Source: Myxococcus virescens (lineage in GTDB: Bacteria > Myxococcota > Myxococcia > Myxococcales > Myxococcaceae). Taken from it: a DNA stretch of 64,000 bases. Positions 20,086-27,533 of this stretch are shown one piece after another. Under the pieces are notes generated by a model that had not been told where the DNA came from, made no database searches, and saw nothing but the letters and a program-made list of their open reading frames with translations. The stretch is taken from contig NZ_FNAJ01000004.1 in the NCBI RefSeq assembly GCF_900101905.1, forward strand, positions 310,001 to 374,000. The letters are read 5' to 3'. Both the position numbers and the translations under genes were made by a program. Position 1 is the stretch's first letter, and each line of letters opens with the position of its first letter.

Positions 20086-20439
20086 CTACGGACCGCCGCC
20101 TTCGTTGTCGGCCTTGGCCCGAGCCCGCTTGCCCCGCGCCACCTCGGTGGCGAGCGCCTCCAGGCGCGGTGTCCAGAACACGCGGAACTGCTCCAGCCAC
20201 GCGTCGACCTGCTGCAACGGCGCCGGGTCGACGCGATAGAGGCGGCGGGTCCCTTCGGCGCGAACCTCCGCGAAGCCGCTGTCGCGCAGCACCTTCAGGT
20301 GTTGGCTGACCGCCGGCTGACTGATGCCGAACTCCGCCTGGATGGACTCGGTCACCTCGCCAGAGGGGCGTTCCCCTTCGGCCAGGAGCTCGAGGATCCG
20401 TCTGCGCACCGGCTCACCCAGGACGTCGAAGGCATGCAT
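20086..20439 (-). CDS. ArsR-family winged-helix repressor
   Basis: 117-residue DNA-binding protein. The fold begins MHAFDVLGEPVRRRILELLA and the recognition helix is in GISQPAVSQHLKVLRDSGF, followed by the wing VRAEGTRRLYRVDP. No metal-binding Cys pair (CxC) is visible, so it is not a classic arsenic or zinc sensor; the closest type is the ArsR member often paired with an AHSA1/SRPBCC protein. It lies eight bases after the SRPBCC gene, so the regulator is second in the pair. Autoregulation through the inverted sites upstream of the pair is inferred. Confidence 0.9.
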   Translation of the reverse strand: MHAFDVLGEPVRRRILELLAEGERPSGEVTESIQAEFGISQPAVSQHLKVLRDSGFAEVRAEGTRRLYRVDPAPLQQVDAWLEQFRVFWTPRLEALATEVARGKRARAKADNEGGGP

Positions 20440-20447
20440 CGTGGCTA

Positions 20448-21107
20448 TCAGGTCCCCGGATGCCGCACGTCGGGCGGCGGCGCTCCAGTATAGAAGGCCG
20501 TCGTCCGCGCCGCGCGGGCCTTCGCCGCCGCGGCGTCCTCTCCCCGTGTCACATCCGCCTGGCCCCAGCCCTCGCTGCTGGCCGTGATGAACGCCTTGCC
20601 TTCATCCGAGGCCGTCCAGGATTCCACCGCCGCGCTGTCGACAGCGGCGCCGCCGGACTCCAGATGCATGCCCAGGCCCATCAGCCCCAGCTCCCAGCCG
20701 ACGCCGGTCGCGCCAGGGCCGTAGTCGTCCCAGAAGGGGCTCACATGGGCCATGTGCTCCAGCCGCAGCCGGGTGCCACCACCAGGCGCGTTGGCCAGGA
20801 TGACCTCCAACCAGCTCACCGTCCCTCCGAACTCCCACGTCAACCCCAGGTGCCGCGGGGCATCGCAACGGGTGACCGTGCCGCTGGCATTGCCCTTGAG
20901 CTCGTAACGCCCACCCAGCTTCAGATCGCCGGACACCGGAAGGAACCAGCGGGGAATGCGCTCGGGGTTGGTCAGCGCGTCCCAGAGGTCCTCCACCGTC
21001 GTGTCGTAATCGCGCGTGGCGACGACGACCCGTGCGGGCTTGCCCTCATGCTCACGGCTCTCCACCTCCCGCACGACGGCCCCCAGGTACCGCTTCACAT
21101 CCATCAT
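20448..21107 (-). CDS. SRPBCC (AHSA1/Bet v 1-like) domain protein
   Basis: 219 residues with a START/Bet v 1-type ligand-binding fold: VVVATRDYDTTVEDLWDALT, NPERIPRWFLPVSGDLKLGG and the middle LGLTWEFGGTVSWLEVILA. The conserved Trp/Pro turn at the start of the first helix is characteristic of the AHSA1 group. The ATG-ATG start at 21107/21104 has GGAGG at the right distance. Its ligand is unknown; paired ArsR/AHSA1 genes are common in actinobacteria and myxobacteria and often respond to hydrophobic stress compounds, but that is family knowledge and not shown here. Confidence 0.88.
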   Translation of the reverse strand: MMDVKRYLGAVVREVESREHEGKPARVVVATRDYDTTVEDLWDALTNPERIPRWFLPVSGDLKLGGRYELKGNASGTVTRCDAPRHLGLTWEFGGTVSWLEVILANAPGGGTRLRLEHMAHVSPFWDDYGPGATGVGWELGLMGLGMHLESGGAAVDSAAVESWTASDEGKAFITASSEGWGQADVTRGEDAAAAKARAARTTAFYTGAPPPDVRHPGT

Positions 21108-21119
21108 GTCGCCTCCATT

Positions 21120-21153
21120 GATAAGCGTGGACTTATATAAACGGCGACTTATC
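21120..21153. promoter_or_regulatory. Candidate ArsR operator: GATAAG/CTTATC half-sites
   Basis: The segment starts with GATAAG (21120-21125) and ends with CTTATC (21148-21153), with a further inner ACTTAT at 21131-21136 that forms an imperfect palindrome with the first half-site. The sites overlap and flank the -10 element of the SRPBCC-ArsR promoter, a typical place for ArsR repression. Confidence 0.55.
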
Positions 21154-21164
21154 GAAGATGTCAA
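21136..21164 (-). promoter_or_regulatory. Sigma-A promoter of the SRPBCC-arsR pair
   Basis: Reading leftward, a perfect TTGACA (21164-21159), 17-base spacer and TTTATA (21141-21136). The AT-rich patch stands out in a 70% GC setting. Transcription should begin near 21129, about 20 bases before the start codon. Confidence 0.7.
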
Positions 21165-21217
21165 TGCTCGAGGCGATGACCCGAGCGCGCGGCCACGGAG
21201 GATTCCGCACCGCGGGT

Positions 21218-22042
21218 TCACCCTCCGTCCGGGGCCTTGTGCGGCGTGGGGTAGACGAAGCACAGGATGTCGAACAGCGGCTCACCCGGCGCGGTGAAAT
21301 TCCCGCCGAGCGCCCGCGCCGCCTGCGCCACCTCCGTGCCAAACGAGGGCACGAGGCAGATGTCCTCGGACGTCTTGAAGCGCCCCTTGAGCAAGCCCAG
21401 GCCCCGGCGGAGCGTGACGATGTCCTGCCGCCCCGCCCGCACCGGCACCGAGGGACCATTTGGATCCGGCCCCGGCAACTTGCCCACGCTGGTGGTCAGC
21501 TCGAAGCCATCCGCGCGCATGATGATGCGCAGCTTGCCCGGCGCGACCTCCTCCAGCCACGCGCGGAAGCCCGCTTCGTCCCGCAGCACCACGGGATAGG
21601 CCACGGGCCCATCCGGGTGCGCCAGCCACACGGACTCCGCCGAGTCCCGCAGCACGGTGAACAGCTCCGACGTCTGCACCAGGAACGTGTCCGCGTCCGG
21701 AACCACCAACACCGTGTGCCCTTTCACGCGCTGCGCCAGCCGCGCGGCGTCATCCGGGCGCGCCGGCTCGAAGGTCTCCTCCCCCACGCGCACGCGCTCC
21801 CCCGCCAGCGCCACCCGGAGCGCGGACGCAGGAAGCGGCTCACCCTGGATGGGGCCCGCCACCTCCCCTTCGGATGGCGACGCGGGTCGCGGTGCGTCCG
21901 GAGCCGCTTCGCCCGGCACGGCGAGCGAGGGCAAGGGCTCGGGCTTCAATGACTTGAGCGGCTCGGCCTGCGTCTCCTCCCGACAGCCGGCGCCCACCAC
22001 GACGAGCAGCACCAGGGCGAGCGCCTGGGTGGCCACATCCAT
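21218..22042 (-). CDS. Predicted lipoprotein of unknown function
   Basis: 274 residues. N-terminal lipoprotein signal ALALVLLVVVGAGC with Cys near residue 20, then a Pro/Ala/Glu-rich linker to about residue 70. The globular part contains HTVLVVPDADTFLVQTSELF, then LRIIMRADGFELTTSVGKL and LRRGLGLLKGRFKTSEDIC. The alternating strand-helix pattern loosely recalls the periplasmic domain of ExbD/TolR proteins, but no membrane helix of that family is present. The ATG at 22042 is preferred over an upstream ATG at 22087. It is transcribed divergently from the kinase gene; the 5' ends are about 320 bases apart. Confidence 0.75.
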   Translation of the reverse strand: MDVATQALALVLLVVVGAGCREETQAEPLKSLKPEPLPSLAVPGEAAPDAPRPASPSEGEVAGPIQGEPLPASALRVALAGERVRVGEETFEPARPDDAARLAQRVKGHTVLVVPDADTFLVQTSELFTVLRDSAESVWLAHPDGPVAYPVVLRDEAGFRAWLEEVAPGKLRIIMRADGFELTTSVGKLPGPDPNGPSVPVRAGRQDIVTLRRGLGLLKGRFKTSEDICLVPSFGTEVAQAARALGGNFTAPGEPLFDILCFVYPTPHKAPDGG

Positions 22043-22366
22043 GCCCCGCACCGTCCTCACGTGGCGCTCCACCGAAGTGGCCGCCATCCAACGTCGCTGG
22101 CGATGACGCATCGATACGTGGCGCGCCGAGCAGGCATCCTTCGGCGCCCGGCCCTGCTCCCCGGCCCCCACAGCACCTCGGGCACCGCCATGGCGGTGGA
22201 TGTCACGAGACGTAGGAAGAGGCACACCCACCACCCAATCACAGTCAACGGATTTTTCCCGTCATGGCGTTTTACCTACCCCATGATACATTCAGGTGGC
22301 CCTGCCAAGACAGCACGGGCCCCCTTGGCGCAGCGGCCACCTGCACCCGAAGGAGCCGGAACGAAC

Positions 22367-24697
22367 GTGCAGCAGCTTTCCGAAGGGCTTCATTTCGGTA
22401 AATACAAGCTGCTCGAGCGCATCGCGACGGGCGGGATGGCGGAGATCTACCGCGCTCGGATGACAGCGGCGGCGGGTGTCACCAAGCCCGTGGTCATCAA
22501 GAAAATCCTCCCGGGCTATGCGGGCAACAGCGCCTTCCTGTCGATGTTCGTCAACGAGGCCCGCATCGCCGCGGGGCTGAGCCACGGCAACATCGCCCAG
22601 GTCTTCGACTTCGGCGAGGTGGACGGCGAGTACTTCATCGCCATGGAGTGGGTGGACGGCCGCACCCTGTCGAGCGTCATGCGGCGCGCGCGGGAGAAGG
22701 GCATGTACACCCTGCCCCAGCCGCTGGCGCTGCTCATCGCCGTGGAGATGCTGGAAGGGCTGGGCTACGCGCACACGCGGCTGGATGAACGCGGCCGACC
22801 GCTCCACATCGTCCACCGCGACGTCAGCCCGCAGAACGTGCTGCTCAGCTACGAAGGCCAGGTGAAGCTGGTCGACTTCGGCATCGCGCGGGCGCGGCTG
22901 GCCGGCAGCGCCGAGCCGGTGGAGCACGACCTCAAGGGCAAGTACACCTACTTCGCGCCGGAGCAGGTCCGCGGGCGCGAGCCCGACGCGCGCTCGGACA
23001 TCTTCGCCGCGGGCATCGTCATCTACGAGATGCTGTGCGGCCGCCTCCCCTTCGAAGGGAAGATGCCGGACGTGCTGCGCAAGCTCGCCCTGGGCGACTT
23101 CCCGCGCCCCCGCGACCTCAACCCAGGCATCCCCACCGCGCTGGAGCGCATCCTGCTCACCGCGCTGGCCGTGGAGCGCGAGCAGCGCTACGCCACCGCG
23201 GAGGCCTTCGCCGAGGCCCTCACACGCCACCTCCACACGGCCGCGCCCGACGTGTCCTCCAGCGCGCGCGCCCACTTCATGGGCTACCTCTTCGAGGCGG
23301 AGCTGGTGGGCGAAGGCCGCCCCGTGCTGCTGCCCCGTGAGTTCCTGGCGCAGATGGCCCGGTGGACCCAGTCCCCCTTGGAGCGCCGCGCCCTCCGGGA
23401 GATGGCGCCGCCCGTCCGCGAGCCGCCTGGTGAGGAGGAGGAGCGGACCCCCATCGCCGAGGTCGAGCTGCCCCCCTCCCAGGCCTCCGAGCCCGTCGAA
23501 GGGCGGATGGAGCGCACCACGCTGCCGCTCCCCGCGCTGCCCGGCCCCGGAGCGCCGCCCGAGCCCGGTGTCCCGCCCCTGGACGCGGCGGCATCGCGGA
23601 CGATGGGCATGCCCCGGGCCGTCACCCTGGGCGCGCCCATCATCGTGGCGCTGACAGCCACGCTGGCCCTGCTGGTGTCGAACAGCACGGGCACCTTCTC
23701 CGTGGAGCTGAGTTCCTCCCCTCCAGGCGCCGCCATCCGGGTGAACGGCCAGCAACAGACCGCGCGCACCCCCGCCCTGCTCACGCAGCTCCCCGCGGAC
23801 GCGGAGCATCTGCTGGAGGTCCAGGTCCCGGGCATGGTGGCGTGGAGTCAGACGGTGCGCGCCGAGCGAGGCACCACCCTGGCCGTCCATGCCCGCCTGC
23901 TCCCCAAGCGGATTCAAGGCCCCGCCCAGCAGCCACACCGCGCCCCGCCTCCTCATGAGGTGCGAATGCCCGCCGGGCAGATGGCCCTGTCCAGCGTGGT
24001 GCACGCCTTCCGCGTGCCCTACCTCTCCACCGCGCAGATGCGGCTGGACCCGTCGCGCACCTACAGCGTCCGGGTGGAGGGTTGGGCCTCGCTGGGACAT
24101 GCCAGCATGGTGGAGCACGCCGGGTACTTCCTGGAGGGAGACGCGCGTCTGGCGGCACGCGAGTCCTTCGGCGTGCTGGACGGCGAAGAGCGGCTGGTGC
24201 GCCACGCCTCGCGCCTCCACGTCTTCCTGCTGGACGCGAACCGCACGGACAACCACGGCACGCTGATGGTCCGCGTGCGCGAATGGGACAATGACGGCGC
24301 CGTCACCACCCTGCGGGTGGACGCCCGGACGCACGCGGTGAAGCTGTCGCGCGTCGACCGCTTCCTGCTGCGCGGGCTGGAGCCGGACACGCACTATGAC
24401 GTCGTGCTGCGGGACACCGCTGAGTCCGCGCGCACGCGGGGCTTCGACGGGGGGCCGGTGGGCCGCGTGCTGGGCCTGTACGGCGCTGGCGAGGGCCCGG
24501 AGACCGCTTCTGGCCTGCTGACGCTGCTGGAGGTGGGCCGCCCCCTGCGCCTGCGGGGCGCCACCTGGTTGCAGCTCGCGTTCCCCGACGACCACCTGGC
24601 CGACAACACCGGCAGCCTGGTGCTGGAGGTATCGCCCGTCGCGGCGCCCGGCACCTCGCCCGCTCCCCCACCAGGACCTCCCGCCCCCACCCGGTAA
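22367..24697 (+). CDS. Membrane Ser/Thr protein kinase (Hanks type) with extracytoplasmic PEGA-like domain
   Basis: 776 residues from the GTG at 22367 (AAGGAG 11 bases upstream). The cytoplasmic kinase domain (about 13-285) has the G-loop RIATGGMAEIYRA, Lys45 in VVIKKI, HRDVSPQN with catalytic Asp152, DFG at Asp170 and APEQVRGREPDARSDIFA, so it should be active. A Pro/Glu-rich linker leads to one membrane segment (about 417-440). Outside there is a PEGA-like beta domain (FSVELSSSPPGAAIRVNGQQ) and then about 250 residues of unrecognised beta-rich sequence. HRDVSPQN instead of HRDLKPEN is usual in myxobacterial kinases. Substrate is unknown; an ATG at 22283 is an alternative start. Confidence 0.9.
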   Translation: MQQLSEGLHFGKYKLLERIATGGMAEIYRARMTAAAGVTKPVVIKKILPGYAGNSAFLSMFVNEARIAAGLSHGNIAQVFDFGEVDGEYFIAMEWVDGRTLSSVMRRAREKGMYTLPQPLALLIAVEMLEGLGYAHTRLDERGRPLHIVHRDVSPQNVLLSYEGQVKLVDFGIARARLAGSAEPVEHDLKGKYTYFAPEQVRGREPDARSDIFAAGIVIYEMLCGRLPFEGKMPDVLRKLALGDFPRPRDLNPGIPTALERILLTALAVEREQRYATAEAFAEALTRHLHTAAPDVSSSARAHFMGYLFEAELVGEGRPVLLPREFLAQMARWTQSPLERRALREMAPPVREPPGEEEERTPIAEVELPPSQASEPVEGRMERTTLPLPALPGPGAPPEPGVPPLDAAASRTMGMPRAVTLGAPIIVALTATLALLVSNSTGTFSVELSSSPPGAAIRVNGQQQTARTPALLTQLPADAEHLLEVQVPGMVAWSQTVRAERGTTLAVHARLLPKRIQGPAQQPHRAPPPHEVRMPAGQMALSSVVHAFRVPYLSTAQMRLDPSRTYSVRVEGWASLGHASMVEHAGYFLEGDARLAARESFGVLDGEERLVRHASRLHVFLLDANRTDNHGTLMVRVREWDNDGAVTTLRVDARTHAVKLSRVDRFLLRGLEPDTHYDVVLRDTAESARTRGFDGGPVGRVLGLYGAGEGPETASGLLTLLEVGRPLRLRGATWLQLAFPDDHLADNTGSLVLEVSPVAAPGTSPAPPPGPPAPTR

Positions 24698-24785
24698 CGG
24701 GCCGCTACAGCGGTGCAGCGACCTGTTGCCGAAAAGTTGATCACCGGAGGCTGCCCCCTACCCTGGGCGCCACGGAGGACTCACC

Positions 24786-24992
24786 ATGAAGAAGCTGGTG
24801 GCGGTGGCCGTGTTCGGCCTGATGGGAACCCTGGGGATGGCCGCGCGCGTGGACGCCCGGCCGGGAGTGGACGGGATGGAGCCAACGGATGCACAGGTCG
24901 AGGCGGCGCTGGACGCGCGGCAGAAGCTGGTGCTGGGCAACCTCCTCAGGGTTCAGCAAACGGACGCACGCACGGCGGCAATCCACCGGTAA
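24786..24992 (+). CDS. Small secreted protein, unknown function
   Basis: 68 residues. A clean signal peptide (MKKLVAVAVFGLMGTLGMAA) with likely cleavage near residues 20-25 leaves a charged mature peptide of about 43 residues, with a helical stretch VEAALDARQKLVLGNLLRV. GGAGG lies eight bases before the ATG, which supports real translation. It stands alone between the kinase and carD. No family recognised; it could be a periplasmic helix-forming peptide. Confidence 0.65.
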   Translation: MKKLVAVAVFGLMGTLGMAARVDARPGVDGMEPTDAQVEAALDARQKLVLGNLLRVQQTDARTAAIHR

Positions 24993-25074
24993 ACTCGTGG
25001 CGTCCGACGTGGCTCGGTGCTAAGCCCGGGCCTGTTCCGACGTTCAGCCCATCAACCACACCCGTGAGGGGGAC

Positions 25075-26025
25075 ATGCCTGAAGGGTCCGCGTCACTCCA
25101 GCTCGCGGTTGGCGACCGGGTCGTCTATCCGAACCAGGGGGTCTGCCGCGTCTCCGCCATCGATATGAAGGAAGTGGCGGGACAGAAGCTCACCTTCGTC
25201 ACGATGCGCCGTGAAGAGGATGGCGCCGTCGTGATGGTCCCCGAGGGCAAGGTGCTCGCCATCGGCGTGCGCAAGGTCGCATCCGCCGAGGACGTGGAGG
25301 CCATCTTCACCTTCCTCCGCTCGGACAGCGACAAGGCCGACCTCGACTGGAAGCAGCGAGCCCGCACCAACCTGGACCGGATGACCCAAGGCGGCATCAT
25401 GGGTCTGGCCGAGGTGGTGAAGGGGCTCCAGGTTCTCAGTGAGCTGCGCCCGTTGCCGACCAAGGAGCGCGAGCTCTACGACAATGCCCGGCACCTGCTG
25501 GTGACGGAGGTCGCCGCCGCGCTGGGCACCGCCGAGGTCAACGCCGAGGACGCCATCGACATCGTCCTCTTCCCGCCCGGCCGCGAGCGCCCCAAGCGCA
25601 CCGCCGCCGAGTTCCAGCGCGAGGAAGGCGACCTGGACCTGGACAGCGACCTGCTGGGCCTGGACAGCGACCTGGACCTGCCGTCCGACGAGGAGCCCTC
25701 CGAGCCGTCCGAGGAGGAGTCCAGCGAGGAAGGCGAGTCCGAGGAGGCCGCGACCTCCGAGGAGAGCGCCCCCAAGAAGCGCGGCCGTCCGCCCAAGGCC
25801 AAGGCGGAGGCGCCCGAGGGCGCCGAGCCCGCCGCGCCGAAGAAGCGCGGCCGTCCGCCCAAGCCCAAGCCGGAAGCCACGGCAGAGGGCGCCGAGCCCC
25901 CTGCTCCGAAGAAGCGCGGCCGTCCGCCCAAGCCCAAGCCGCCCGAGGCGGAAGGCGCCGCGCCCGCCGCGCCGAAGAAGCGCGGCCGTCCGCCCAAGGT
26001 CAAGCCGCCCGAGGGTGAGAGCTGA
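25075..26025 (+). CDS. carD: Global transcription regulator CarD
   Basis: Architectural regulator that binds RNA polymerase beta through an N-terminal Tudor-like domain and AT-rich DNA through a C-terminal HMGA-like domain; in Myxococcus xanthus it is needed for light-induced carotenoid synthesis and fruiting-body development. 316 residues. Residues 1-180 are the CdnL/CarD_N module (VGDRVVYPNQGVCRVSAIDM... RDNAR-like helix LYDNARHLL). An acidic Glu/Asp/Ser stretch follows (about 183-230), then four AT-hooks with core KKRGRPPK at about 234, 256, 279 and 301. The start has GAGGGGG upstream. carG follows directly. Confidence 0.97.
   Translation: MPEGSASLQLAVGDRVVYPNQGVCRVSAIDMKEVAGQKLTFVTMRREEDGAVVMVPEGKVLAIGVRKVASAEDVEAIFTFLRSDSDKADLDWKQRARTNLDRMTQGGIMGLAEVVKGLQVLSELRPLPTKERELYDNARHLLVTEVAAALGTAEVNAEDAIDIVLFPPGRERPKRTAAEFQREEGDLDLDSDLLGLDSDLDLPSDEEPSEPSEEESSEEGESEEAATSEESAPKKRGRPPKAKAEAPEGAEPAAPKKRGRPPKPKPEATAEGAEPPAPKKRGRPPKPKPPEAEGAAPAAPKKRGRPPKVKPPEGES
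25774..25998 (+). repeat. Four in-frame AT-hook repeats within carD
   Basis: A 24-base unit encoding KKRGRPPK recurs at 25774, 25840, 25909 and 25975 with almost no third-position drift, spaced 66-69 bases. The near-identity at the DNA level suggests recent duplication or gene conversion among the hooks. Confidence 0.85.
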
Positions 26026-26083
26026 CAGCCCCATGGACCGACGGGCCCCTGCACATGGGGCCCTTCCGCCGAGGTGACGCCCC

Positions 26084-26596
26084 GTGATTCGCGTCGTGAC
26101 GCTGGACCCCTTCGACGACAAGCAGCTCGCGAAGTTCAACCGCACGCTCTACACGGCGTTCGGCGTGGGCAGTGAGCACTCCGGCAGCGTGGAGGTGCCC
26201 GCGGGCATGTCCGAGCCGCTGGATGCGGAGAAGCTGGTTGATGAGGTGAAGGGCATCCGTTCCTACAAGGACGACAAGGTGCTGCTCCTCACCACGCGCA
26301 AGCTGAAGGACCGCGAGCTTCCCAGCGGCGTGGCGCCCACGGCGGGCTTCGCGCGCCAGGGGAAGGACCGCGCCATCCTCACCATCGCGCCGCACAAGGA
26401 TTTGGAGAGCGCCTTCAAGGCCGTCTCCCGCCACGCGCTCCACCAGCTGGGGCACCTCTGGGAGCTGCACCACTGCCTGGACCCGCGCTGCTCGATGTAC
26501 CCGCCCTGGACGCCGTCCTTCGCCCAGGGTGAAGCCATCTTCTGCACCTTCTGCCGCGAAAAGAGCGAGCAGAAGATTCGCCTTGCGAAGTCCTAG
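26084..26596 (+). CDS. carG: CarG, zinc-binding metzincin-like partner of CarD
   Basis: 170 residues from the GTG at 26084. In M. xanthus CarG acts with CarD as one regulatory unit and is not a protease. The archaemetzincin-type motif is visible but altered: HQLGHLWELHHC, where Gln replaces the catalytic Glu of HExxH, followed by CSM and a terminal FCTFC pair; these His and Cys residues should bind two zinc ions. It starts 58 bases after carD in the same direction, so they are probably co-transcribed. Confidence 0.95.
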   Translation: MIRVVTLDPFDDKQLAKFNRTLYTAFGVGSEHSGSVEVPAGMSEPLDAEKLVDEVKGIRSYKDDKVLLLTTRKLKDRELPSGVAPTAGFARQGKDRAILTIAPHKDLESAFKAVSRHALHQLGHLWELHHCLDPRCSMYPPWTPSFAQGEAIFCTFCREKSEQKIRLAKS

Positions 26597-27533
26597 CATC
26601 ACGCGCGCGCTGCCCCTCGTGGAGTTGGGGGGGCTGCTCCTGGTCGCGTTCCTGTGCCTGCTCTTCCACCTGCGCCTGCCGGGCCGCCTCCCATCGGAGG
26701 CGGACTACCGCGCGGTGGCGGAGCGCCTCCAGGCGGAAGCCCAGCCCGGTGACGCGGTGCTGCTCTTCCCGTGGTGGACGGAGCGCGCTCGCATCTTCGT
26801 CCCCTCCACCCTGCCGGTGTACGGCTACCTGGGCTCGGACCAGGATGACTTGTCCGCGCACCCACGGGTCTGGGTGCTGGGCCAGCCGGAGCTGCCCCGC
26901 TCGGACGAGGCGGGCTTCCTCGAAACCTTCCTGCGTGGCCGCCGCGCGGTGGGCGCCACGTCGAGGCATGGCACGCTGACGCTGGCGCTCTATGAGAACG
27001 GCCGGCACCGGCCCCGGCGCTTCACCGCCACGGAGGCCTATGCGCGCGCCCGCGTATACCTGGAGCAGCCGGATGGCACGCGCCGCGACTGTCCCTTCGA
27101 CGGCAAGGTGCACCGCTGCCCCGGGCCCGCGCACCTGTACGTGGCGCCGGAGTGGCACGAAATCCTCTACGAGCCGCGCCGCTGCCTGTGGATGCACGCG
27201 CCGGGCGGCAAGCAGCGACTGGTGGCGGAGCTGGACGGAGTGCCCGGTGGCCTGGGCCTGCGCCTGGAGGGCGGCATCATCTTCGAGCACGCCTTCCCCA
27301 AGGACTCGCGCTTCTCCACCACGCACCTGGGCGTGGATGACGCGGCGAACGGCGCGCGGCTGCTGTCGCTGGCGATACCGCCGGGCCTGGAGGGCGTGCA
27401 GAAGGCCGAGGTCCGGCTCCCCGAGGGCGCGCCACACACGGTGAAGGTCTGGGTGCAGGCGGACAACGCGGACCGGCGGCAGGTGTGCCTGGACGTGCTG
27501 GCCGTGGAGCCCGAAGTGGGAGTGCGGGGATGA
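26583..27533 (+). CDS. Membrane-anchored protein upstream of a glycosyltransferase
   Basis: 316 residues if the TTG at 26583 is used (14-base overlap with carG); a GTG at 26529 would overlap carG by 68 bases. One N-terminal membrane anchor (ALPLVELGGLLLVAFLCLLF) is followed by an extracytoplasmic region. The first part (YRAVAERLQAEAQPGDAVLL, FPWWTERARIFVP, LPVYGYLGSDQDD) resembles the soluble lumenal parts seen next to GT39-type transferases; the last part is beta-rich with two Cys pairs. Its stop overlaps the next start as ATGA, so the two proteins are likely made and used together. Function not established. Confidence 0.78.
   Translation: MRSPSITRALPLVELGGLLLVAFLCLLFHLRLPGRLPSEADYRAVAERLQAEAQPGDAVLLFPWWTERARIFVPSTLPVYGYLGSDQDDLSAHPRVWVLGQPELPRSDEAGFLETFLRGRRAVGATSRHGTLTLALYENGRHRPRRFTATEAYARARVYLEQPDGTRRDCPFDGKVHRCPGPAHLYVAPEWHEILYEPRRCLWMHAPGGKQRLVAELDGVPGGLGLRLEGGIIFEHAFPKDSRFSTTHLGVDDAANGARLLSLAIPPGLEGVQKAEVRLPEGAPHTVKVWVQADNADRRQVCLDVLAVEPEVGVRG

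Noticed and set aside
22292-24595. A 767-codon open frame on the minus strand opposite the kinase
   Set aside because: No motifs and composition typical of antisense GC-rich frames; the kinase motifs are unambiguous.
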